A stretch of 6,591 bases of DNA from Flavobacteriales bacterium (GTDB lineage: Bacteria; Bacteroidota; Bacteroidia; Flavobacteriales_D; CANHHI01), in contig CANHHI010000091.1 in NCBI GenBank assembly GCA_947460225.1, forward strand, positions 1-6,591. The letters are read 5' to 3'. The first letter of the stretch is position 1. Each line of letters opens with the position of its first letter. This document shows, piece by piece, positions 1 through 5,178 of this stretch. A program made the translations under genes and the position numbers. The notes under the pieces were generated by a model. The model did no database searches and was not told the DNA's origin. It was given only the letters and a program-made list of their open reading frames with translations.

Positions 1-1
1 G

Positions 2-424
2 TCAGAATATATTAAGAAATCTGATGAATTAAAGTCAATGGTAGAATTGTTAGAAAAAGATAAGACATACAAAAATATTAGACAAAGATGCAATGACCAT
101 GTGCATTATAACTACTATCATATTTTTTTACGCAATGGCAATGTGGGGGTAGAATTATCAGATAAAATAGACGCGTTAAATATTTTTTCTACAGACGTAG
201 CAGCTATTTTTATTCAGCATTTTGCATACCTTTTTTACTTGAATGAACACTATATGTCTTCATCAGATTATAGTGATTATATGGATATGGGCATGAAACC
301 AGAAGAAGGCTCACAATATTGGGTTGCTCCATTTATTCAAGATATATTTGACAAATGGATTAAACCTAATAGACCTGATATTGCAGATGAAATTAAATTA
401 AAAACTTTCATGGAATTAAAATAG
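2..424 (+). CDS. Unrecognised protein, 3' part only (5' end off the window)
   Basis: The frame is open from base 2 to the TAG at 422-424, so at least 140 residues are visible. The first in-frame ATG is at 38, but twelve codons precede it without a stop, so the true start may lie outside the window. I do not recognise the family. The protein is rich in Tyr, Phe and Asp, has no obvious signal peptide or membrane segment, and ends in a Lys-rich tail. Counting from the ATG at 38, residues 15-23 read RQRCNDHVH, giving two overlapping R-x5-H pairs (R15/H21 and R17/H23). This spacing resembles the Rx4-6H motif of HEPN ribonucleases, but nothing else confirms that. Other distinctive segments are NEHYMSSSDYSDYMDMG and YWVAPFIQDIFDKWIKPNRPDIADE. 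The codons are A/T-rich compared with the purine operon to the right, which fits accessory DNA. It is followed by a hairpin-rich intergenic region. Confidence 0.7.
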   Translation, partial: SEYIKKSDELKSMVELLEKDKTYKNIRQRCNDHVHYNYYHIFLRNGNVGVELSDKIDALNIFSTDVAAIFIQHFAYLFYLNEHYMSSSDYSDYMDMGMKPEEGSQYWVAPFIQDIFDKWIKPNRPDIADEIKLKTFMELK

Positions 425-469
425 TAATGAACTTACAATAATATTACCACAAAAACATGGACACACAAT

Positions 470-495
470 GGGCGAACACACAGGTCTGCCCCTAC
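470..495. repeat. Imperfect hairpin, probable interspersed repeat
   Basis: GGGCGAAC and GTCTGCCC pair around the loop ACACAG with one G-T pair and one A-C mismatch; the trailing CCTAC completes the element. On the minus strand it starts GTAGGGGCAGACC and runs through GTGTTCGCCC. I recall similar GTAGGGGC...GCCC elements as interspersed hairpin repeats in environmental bacteria, including Bacteroidota. That is from memory and unchecked. Only one copy lies in this window. Confidence 0.45.
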
Positions 496-517
496 GCAAA
501 ACTATTGAATGCCTTGC

Positions 518-583
518 CCGCGAAGCGGATCAAAACGGACTGTGTCCGCAGATTAAAGCATCTCTGACGCCGGACTATGCCCG
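518..583. repeat. Left cluster of short hairpin repeats
   Basis: Three small hairpins lie here. CCGC-GAA-GCGG is at 518-528 and CGGAC-TGT-GTCCG is at 536-548. A degenerate copy, CGGAC-TAT-GCCCG, is at 571-583, with one A-C mismatch in the stem. The first two are joined by ATCAAAA, and the second is followed by CAGATTAAAG. Bases 525-550 match 1744-1769 at 25 of 26 positions in the same orientation; the one difference is C531 versus T1750. The cluster sits between the end of the left-edge gene and the promoter of the RhuM-Fic gene. Its function is unknown. On the minus strand the middle hairpin is followed by TTTT, as in a terminator. Confidence 0.75.
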
Positions 584-589
584 CAGAAT

Positions 590-621
590 TTTGCGCATTT
601 GCGCTTTTTATTTTACTTTTG
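590..621 (+). promoter_or_regulatory. Bacteroidota-type promoter for the RhuM-Fic gene
   Basis: TTTG at 590-593 and TACTTTTG at 614-621 match the Bacteroidota -33/-7 consensus (TTTG, then TAnnTTTG) with a 20-nt spacer. A start of transcription a few bases downstream of 621 would leave a very short leader before the ATG at 634. That supports 634 over the upstream in-frame ATG at 577, which lies before the promoter. A GCAGGG at 621-626 is the only purine-rich stretch before the start. Confidence 0.6.
593..609 (+). terminator. Weak terminator-like GC hairpin and T-run
   Basis: GCGC-ATTT-GCGC (593-604) is followed by TTTTT, then ATTTT. The stem is only 4 bp, so termination would be weak. It could stop read-through from the left-edge gene. 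It lies inside the spacer of the promoter called at 590-621, so it may simply be a by-product of that sequence. Confidence 0.25.
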
Positions 622-633
622 CAGGGTATTGAT

Positions 634-1632
634 ATGAAAAATATAAATGAATTGGCGGTATTTCAAACCGAAGATGGCGCACTAGCACTCCGTGCAGATG
701 CAAAACAAGAAACAATATGGGCAAATAAAAATGAAATAGCCAGTATATATGGCATTGACAGGTCTGTTGTTTCAAGACATATAAAAAATATATTCCTTGA
801 TGCAGAATTGGAAGAAGAAGTGGTATGTGCAAAATTTGCACATACCACTAAACATGGTGCATTGCAAGATAAAACGCAGACAACAGAAATTCAATTTTAT
901 AACCTAGATATAATTTTAGCAGTAGGTTATAGAACAAACTCTGCACGTGCTATTCTTTTTCGCCAATGGGCGACAAAAACCCTAAAACAGCATATTGTGC
1001 AGGGCTACACCATAAACCACAAACAATTAGAAACAAATAAATTACAGTTTTTACAAGCACTAGAAGATTTAAAAATACTAACGGCACAATCTGAACAAAT
1101 AGATACCAAGCAGGTTTTGTCTTTGATACAGGCTTTTTCTAGCACTTGGTTATCCCTAGACCATTATGACAGGAATCAGTTTCCTGAAAAAGGCACAGCG
1201 GAACAAGTGAAAGTTTCTGCCATAGAATTGAGCAAAGATTTACAGCACCTTAAAAATGAACTGATAAAAAGAGGGGAAGCCAGCCCGCTTTTTGCACAAG
1301 AAAAAAGAGTAGGGAATTTAGCGGGTATTGTCGGCAATGTTTTTCAAACGGTATTTGGACAAGACGCATATCCAAGCATTGAAGAAAAAGCAGCCCATTT
1401 ATTGTATTTTATCATCAAAAATCACCCCTTTAATGATGGCAACAAGCGCAGTGGTGCATTTGCTTTTATTTGGTTTTTAAATAAAGCGGGTTACGATTTT
1501 AGAAGCAAAATAAACCCAGAAACACTCACTACACTCACTATTCTTATTGCAGAATCCAAAGCGGAAGATAAAAACAGAATGCTTGGCATTGTTTTGTTGT
1601 TATTAGATAAAAGAAAAAATGAAAAAATGTAA
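634..1632 (+). CDS. RhuM-family DNA-binding / Fic-Doc fusion protein
   Basis: Predicted 332 residues from the ATG at 634. Residues about 5-130 match the RhuM-like virulence-protein domain. It contains a helix-turn-helix-like stretch (EIASIYGIDRSVVSRHI, about 34-50), then CAKFAHTT, YNLDIILAVGYRTNSARAILFRQWA and a basic end. A helical linker (about 130-185) leads to a Fic domain whose active-site motif HPFNDGNKR lies at residues 264-272 (bases 1423-1449). His is the family's catalytic base. Lys replaces the Gly of AMPylating Fic proteins (HPFx[DE]GNGR), as in Doc, which phosphorylates EF-Tu. The preceding YPSIEEKAAHLLYFIIKN also looks Doc-like. I see no [ST]xxxE[GN] inhibitory motif and no small antitoxin gene beside it. 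The gene stands alone, with its own promoter and terminator, between hairpin-repeat clusters. It converges on the purine operon. Its target and activity are inferred; such proteins occur with mobile or defence loci. Confidence 0.9.
   Translation: MKNINELAVFQTEDGALALRADAKQETIWANKNEIASIYGIDRSVVSRHIKNIFLDAELEEEVVCAKFAHTTKHGALQDKTQTTEIQFYNLDIILAVGYRTNSARAILFRQWATKTLKQHIVQGYTINHKQLETNKLQFLQALEDLKILTAQSEQIDTKQVLSLIQAFSSTWLSLDHYDRNQFPEKGTAEQVKVSAIELSKDLQHLKNELIKRGEASPLFAQEKRVGNLAGIVGNVFQTVFGQDAYPSIEEKAAHLLYFIIKNHPFNDGNKRSGAFAFIWFLNKAGYDFRSKINPETLTTLTILIAESKAEDKNRMLGIVLLLLDKRKNEKM
819..849. repeat. Perfect 31-nt palindrome inside the RhuM-Fic gene
   Basis: The left arm AGTGGTATGTGCAAA (819-833) is the exact reverse complement of the right arm TTTGCACATACCACT (835-849), around the single base A834. 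It lies in codons for VVCAKFAHTT of the RhuM domain (about residues 62-72). Because of the symmetry, the minus strand would encode nearly the same peptide (VCANFAHTT). A 15-bp perfect stem in coding sequence is far beyond chance. It could be a cruciform or mRNA hairpin, a dimeric-protein binding site, or a recombination site; I cannot say which. Confidence 0.9.
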
Positions 1633-1648
1633 AGACACAAAAAATAAT

Positions 1649-1667
1649 ACCAAACCTTTGGTTTTTG
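1649..1667 (+). terminator. Probable bidirectional terminator after the RhuM-Fic gene
   Basis: ACCAAA-CC-TTTGGT (effectively a 5-bp stem with loop ACCT) is followed on the plus strand by TTTTG and then a second T-run at 1671-1675. On the minus strand it is followed by ATTATTTTTT, so it could also stop transcription from the converging purine operon. The stem is A/T-rich and weak. The site is 17 nt after the stop codon at 1630-1632. Confidence 0.5.
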
Positions 1668-1711
1668 AACTTTTTATCTTGTTTTTGTGGGCAGATATAG
1701 CTATTAAACGC

Positions 1712-1769
1712 CTGCCGTAGGCAGAATGAAACAGGCTGTGCCTGCGGATTAAAACGGACTGTGTCCGCA
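1712..1769. repeat. Right cluster of hairpin repeats, overlapping the exonuclease 3' end
   Basis: Three perfect 5-bp hairpins lie here: CTGCC-GTA-GGCAG (1712-1724), CAGGC-TGT-GCCTG (1732-1744) and CGGAC-TGT-GTCCG (1755-1767). The spacers are AATGAAA and CGGATTAAAA. Compared with the second hairpin, the third has changed stem positions 2 and 4 together with their partners, keeping pairing and loop. Bases 1744-1769 repeat 525-550 in direct orientation. On the minus strand the last two hairpins are followed by TTTTAAT and TTTCATT, so the cluster may act as tandem terminators for the purine operon. The end of the repeat (1749-1769) lies within the last codons of the exonuclease gene. Confidence 0.8.
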
Positions 1770-2444
1770 CATTTTCCTAAAAATCTGCATAATGGTCAGC
1801 ACGTCTTTTTCGCAGTAGCGCACAATCCTTGCGAGGTCTTGCTCTTGGTAATACACCCTTGCCACGTCTGCCCCCGATATATCCGATTTGGGGGTTTCTA
1901 TGCCAAAGGTATAGGCGAGCAAATCCAAACTGGTATAATTTTTGTGGTCGCCAAAACGCCACAGGTGCATGGTGTCTAGCAAATGCTCCGTTTCCCAAGG
2001 CTTTTTGCCCTGCACGTTTAAATTATTGGGCAGTGTAATGCCTTGCACCAGCATTCTGCGAGACAAAAACGGATAATCAAATTCCTTGCCGTTGTGGGCG
2101 CACAAGTAGTAATTGTGGCATTTGTTTTCTAGCAAATAGGCAAAATCTTGCAAAATGCTTTTTTCATCATCGCCATAAAAAGATTTGATGCGCACCACCC
2201 AATCATCTTGTTTTTTCACCACCAAACCCACGCTAATACACACCACTTTGGCAAATTCCGCAAAAATAGCCGCCCGATTGTAAATGGCTTCGGCATCGGT
2301 CTGTTCGGTGTGTTGCCAACGCTCGGTTTTCTTTGTCCACAAAGCCTGCCCACGCTCGTCTAAGTCGGCAAAATCAGCACATATCGGAACCGTTTCTATG
2401 TCCAAAAAAAGAATTTTATCTAAGGCTATATCACGAATTTGCAT
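1749..2444 (-). CDS. DEDDy-family 3'-5' exonuclease (PolB-exonuclease-like, DnaQ fold)
   Basis: The product is a 231-residue predicted cytoplasmic nuclease of the RNase H/DnaQ-like fold. It resembles the 'predicted 3'-5' exonuclease related to the PolB exonuclease domain' family. The three exonuclease motifs are present: FLDIET with D15 and E17 (motif I), AHNGKEFDYPFL with D123 (motif II), and YCEKD with Y210 and D214 (motif III, the YxxxD of DEDDy enzymes). These four acidic residues should bind the two catalytic metals. The length suits a free-standing exonuclease with no polymerase domain. The ATG at 2442-2444 shares one base with the purB stop (TAATG), so translation is probably coupled. 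The last residues, CGHSPF, and the TAA stop are encoded by a hairpin repeat also present at 525-550, so the native C-terminus may have been altered. Substrate and pathway are unknown; DNA repair is a reasonable guess. Confidence 0.9.
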   Translation of the reverse strand: MQIRDIALDKILFLDIETVPICADFADLDERGQALWTKKTERWQHTEQTDAEAIYNRAAIFAEFAKVVCISVGLVVKKQDDWVVRIKSFYGDDEKSILQDFAYLLENKCHNYYLCAHNGKEFDYPFLSRRMLVQGITLPNNLNVQGKKPWETEHLLDTMHLWRFGDHKNYTSLDLLAYTFGIETPKSDISGADVARVYYQEQDLARIVRYCEKDVLTIMQIFRKMCGHSPF

Positions 2445-2446
2445 TA
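2442..2446 (-). promoter_or_regulatory. TAATG stop-start junction, purB to exonuclease
   Basis: On the minus strand the purB TAA (2446-2444) and the exonuclease ATG (2444-2442) share one base. This is a typical re-initiation junction. It ties the exonuclease to purB translation and fixes its start. Confidence 0.75.
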
Positions 2447-3883
2447 TACAAAAGGCTCTTGGGCTTTGTCTTGTGGTAAAAACGCTTTGTTTTTATCCAA
2501 AATGGGTGTAACTACTTCTTTAAGAAAATCCTCCGTTTGTTCCACGGCAAAGCCAATAAAATGCTTGGCGTCTAAGTTTTTTTCCAAATCTTGCAAACTT
2601 GTGCCAAAATACGCATCGCTGGCAATTCTTTCAAGCAAATCATTCTTTTTGCCCAATTCTTTCACTTGTTTGGCAGCTTCTTGGCTGTGTATGCGTATTT
2701 TTTCGTGCAATTCTTGGCGGTCTAAACCTTTTTTAACCCCGTGCATAATGATTTCCTCGGTGCACAAAAAAGGCAATTCTTCTGCCATGTTTTTGGCTAT
2801 GCGGTTGGGATACACCACCAGCGAACTCGCCACATTGCGCCACAAAAGCAAAATCGCATCTATGGCTAAAAAAGCCTGTGGTATAGCAAGTCTTTTGTTG
2901 GCAGAATCGTCCAAAGTGCGCTCAAACCACTGGGTGGCAGCCACCATATCGGTGGACAAAGGCAAAGCCATCACAAATTTTGCCAGCGAAGCCATGCGCT
3001 CACTGCGCATGGGATTGCGCTTGTACGCCATCGCCGAAGAACCAATTTGATTTTTCTCAAAAGGCTCTTCTATTTCTTTGAGGTGTTGCAAAAGGCGCAA
3101 GTCATTGGTAAATTTATGTGCAGACTGCGCCATTTGCGAAAGCAATTGCAAAATGCCACTATCCACCTTGCGGTCATAGGTTTGCCCCGTAACGGCAAAT
3201 AAGTTTTCAAAGCCCAGTTTTTGGGCAATTTTTTGGTCTAATTTTTTGTACGTCTCAAAATCCCCTTGAAAAAGTTTTTTAAAACTCTCGGCAGTACCCG
3301 TTGTACCCTTTGCTCCCCTAAGCCTTAAATGATTTAATTTATAATCCAAATCTTCCAAGTCCAGCAAAAGGCTTTGTATCCACAGCGTGGCTCTTTTGCC
3401 CACCGTGGTGGGTTGCGCCGCTTGAAAATGCGTATAGCCCAAAGTGGGCAATGCTTTGTGTGTTTCTGCAAATTTTGCCAATTCCTGCACAATGCCCAAG
3501 AGGTTTTTTTTAATCAAAACAAGGGCTTGGCGCATCAAAATCAAGTCGGTGTTGTCCACCACAAAAGCACTGGTTGCGCCCAAATGCAAAAAAGCCTTGG
3601 CACTTGGGGCTTGCTCGGCAAAAGCATATACGTGCGCCATCACATCGTGGCGCAATTCTTTTTCATACTTTTGTGCCACATCAAAATTGATATGATCCAC
3701 ATTTGCCCGCATTTCCGCAAGGGCTACTTCGGGAATACTTAGTCCCAATTCTTTTTGGCTTTCTGCCAAAACCAGCCAGAGTTTGCGCCAAGTGCTGAAT
3801 TTTTGTTGCGCCGAAAAAATGCCGAGCATCTCTTTGCTTGCATAACGCTCGGCGAGTGGGTTTTGGTATAGCTCTTCGTTCAT
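2444..3883 (-). CDS. purB: Adenylosuccinate lyase, animal ADSL-like type
   Basis: It cleaves adenylosuccinate to AMP and fumarate, and in de novo purine synthesis SAICAR to AICAR and fumarate, as a cytoplasmic homotetramer. From the ATG at 3881-3883 it has 479 residues. The frame also has a TTG two codons upstream, but ATG gives the usual 4-nt overlap with purA. Visible family features are RHDVMAH (about 78-84), HLGATS (100-105), LPTLGYTHFQAAQPTTVGKR with the general-acid His at 152, RGAKGTTGT, TGQTYDRKVD, and the superfamily signature GSSAMAYKRNP (281-291) on the catalytic Ser loop. Most relatives have Pro where this has the second Ala. The match is much closer, nearly end to end, to human ADSL (for example EEPFEKxQIGSSAM and WFERTLDDSAN) than to the E. 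coli or B. subtilis enzymes. It follows purA, which makes its substrate. Confidence 0.96.
   Translation of the reverse strand: MNEELYQNPLAERYASKEMLGIFSAQQKFSTWRKLWLVLAESQKELGLSIPEVALAEMRANVDHINFDVAQKYEKELRHDVMAHVYAFAEQAPSAKAFLHLGATSAFVVDNTDLILMRQALVLIKKNLLGIVQELAKFAETHKALPTLGYTHFQAAQPTTVGKRATLWIQSLLLDLEDLDYKLNHLRLRGAKGTTGTAESFKKLFQGDFETYKKLDQKIAQKLGFENLFAVTGQTYDRKVDSGILQLLSQMAQSAHKFTNDLRLLQHLKEIEEPFEKNQIGSSAMAYKRNPMRSERMASLAKFVMALPLSTDMVAATQWFERTLDDSANKRLAIPQAFLAIDAILLLWRNVASSLVVYPNRIAKNMAEELPFLCTEEIIMHGVKKGLDRQELHEKIRIHSQEAAKQVKELGKKNDLLERIASDAYFGTSLQDLEKNLDAKHFIGFAVEQTEDFLKEVVTPILDKNKAFLPQDKAQEPFV
3880..3883 (-). promoter_or_regulatory. ATGA overlap, purA to purB
   Basis: The purB ATG (3883-3881) and the purA TGA (3882-3880) overlap as ATGA. 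This is the classic arrangement for translational coupling and would keep the two enzymes of AMP synthesis in step. It also decides the purB start. Confidence 0.8.
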
Positions 3884-5166
3884 GCCCAAAGTGATTTTCT
3901 GTAAATATTTTGCGTGCGCTCTGCGCCTACGGAAATCATGCTGATAGACACGCCGACTTGTTCTTCCACAAACAACACATAATCTTGGCAGGTTTTAGGC
4001 AAATCTTCAAAACGTGTTATTTTAGAAATATCTTCCTGCCAGCCTGCAAAAGTTTTATAGATAGGCTCTGCTTTGGCGAGCAAATGCGCCGAAGAGGGTA
4101 TGTAATCGTAGGTTTTTCCATCAATTTGATACGCTACGCAAACTTTCACTTCATCTAAACCTGTTAAAACATCTAGTTTAGTCATGGCGAAATCCGTCAA
4201 ACCATTGATTTGCACAGCGTACTTTGCCACCAGCAAATCCAGCCAGCCTGTTCTCCTAGGTCTGCCTGTTGTGGAGCCAAATTCCCCGCCTTTTTGACGA
4301 ATATGCTCGCCCAAGGCATCTTTCAGCTCAGTCACAAAAGGACCTTCGCCAACTCTTGTGGTATAGGCTTTGCTCACGCCAATAGCTCTATTTACCTTTT
4401 GCGCAGGCACACCCGCACCCGAAGCAATTGCCCCCACCGTAGGCGAAGACGAAGTTACAAAAGGATAAGTGCCGTGGTCTATATCCAGCATCAAAGCCTG
4501 TGCGCCCTCAAAAAACAAGGTTTTATTTTCTTCCAGGGCTTTATGTAGTATCGGTGTAGCGTCTATAATGCGGTTTTTGAGTTTTTCGGCATAAATAGCA
4601 AATTCTTCCACAATCTGTTCATAATACACAGCCTCTACTTGGTACAACTGCGTGAGGATTTTATTTTTCCAATCCAATTGCTTTTTGAGGTTTTCTTTAA
4701 AAGTAGCAAAATCCAAGAGGTCGCCCACTCTAAAACCCACTCTGTCATATTTATCTACATAACAAGGACCAATACCTCTGCCCGTAGTGCCTATTTTTTC
4801 TTCGCCTCTTGCGCTTTCTTTGGCTTTGTCTAGTGCAATGTGATAAGGCATAATCAAATGTGCACGGTCGCTCACAAAAACGTGTTCTGTGCTAAAACCT
4901 CTTTTTTCCAGTTCGTGCAGTTCATGGAGCAAAACCCCAGCGTCCACCACCACGCCATTGCCAATAATACATTGCGCATTTTTGTGTAAAACCCCAGAAG
5001 GCAAAAGGTGCAAAACAAATTTTTCACCTGACACAATAACGGTGTGCCCAGCATTGTTACCGCCTTGAAAACGCACCACATAATCCGCTTTATCCGCCAA
5101 AGCGTCCACCACTTTGCCCTTGCCCTCATCGCCCCATTGGCTACCTACTACTACATAAACCGGCAT
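3880..5166 (-). CDS. purA: Adenylosuccinate synthetase
   Basis: It joins IMP and aspartate using GTP to give adenylosuccinate, the committed step to AMP. At 428 residues it is full length for the bacterial enzyme. The N-terminal loop SQWGDEGKGK carries catalytic D13, and NNAGHT carries H41, at the same positions as in E. coli. Other hallmarks are GTTGRGIGP (126-134), the IMP-contact Arg in DRVGFRVGDL (142-150), FEGAQALMLDIDHGTYPFVTSS (219-240, including the invariant Gln), the switch-like GSTTGRPRRTG (297-307), TKLD (329-332, guanine recognition), and a C-terminal SVGAER (412-417). No key residue is missing. The ATG at 5164-5166 follows the DUF2723 stop by 12 nt, in an A/T-rich stretch with no clear Shine-Dalgarno sequence. 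It overlaps purB by 4 nt. I see no separate promoter in the 12-nt gap, so it is probably read from upstream or from a promoter inside the DUF2723 gene. Confidence 0.98.
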   Translation of the reverse strand: MPVYVVVGSQWGDEGKGKVVDALADKADYVVRFQGGNNAGHTVIVSGEKFVLHLLPSGVLHKNAQCIIGNGVVVDAGVLLHELHELEKRGFSTEHVFVSDRAHLIMPYHIALDKAKESARGEEKIGTTGRGIGPCYVDKYDRVGFRVGDLLDFATFKENLKKQLDWKNKILTQLYQVEAVYYEQIVEEFAIYAEKLKNRIIDATPILHKALEENKTLFFEGAQALMLDIDHGTYPFVTSSSPTVGAIASGAGVPAQKVNRAIGVSKAYTTRVGEGPFVTELKDALGEHIRQKGGEFGSTTGRPRRTGWLDLLVAKYAVQINGLTDFAMTKLDVLTGLDEVKVCVAYQIDGKTYDYIPSSAHLLAKAEPIYKTFAGWQEDISKITRFEDLPKTCQDYVLFVEEQVGVSISMISVGAERTQNIYRKSLWA

Positions 5167-5178
5167 AATATTGTGTTT

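Noticed and set aside
518..583. Hairpin cluster considered as a CRISPR array
   Set aside because: The repeats are about 13 nt, spacers are 7-22 nt and similar to each other, and there are no cas genes; it does not fit CRISPR spacing.
577..633. In-frame upstream ATG that would extend the RhuM-Fic protein by 19 residues, with a hydrophobic stretch (FCAFALFILLLQ)
   Set aside because: The ATG lies inside the degenerate hairpin copy and upstream of the predicted promoter's -7 element; RhuM-like proteins start close to the Met at 634. The hydrophobic stretch comes from the T-rich promoter region read as codons.
1522..1539. Tandem ACACTCACT x2 in the RhuM-Fic gene
   Set aside because: It is only two 9-nt in-frame copies (TLTTLT), probably a chance or minor duplication, with no sign of a longer variable tract.
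2439..3050. 203-codon open frame on the plus strand opposite purB
   Set aside because: It lies wholly antisense to the strongly supported purB; its composition (Ser, Lys, Leu) looks like a shadow frame, and no family is recognisable.
3399..3412. CCCACC-GT-GGTGGG inverted repeat in purB
   Set aside because: The stem is short with a 2-nt loop, and it falls in codons for the conserved PTTVGK segment, so protein constraint explains it.
3884..3889. TTG start two codons upstream of the purB ATG
   Set aside because: The ATG at 3881-3883 forms a standard ATGA overlap with purA, so the TTG is not needed.
4210..4548. 112-codon open frame opposite purA
   Set aside because: It is antisense to conserved purA motifs and has no protein-like features of its own.
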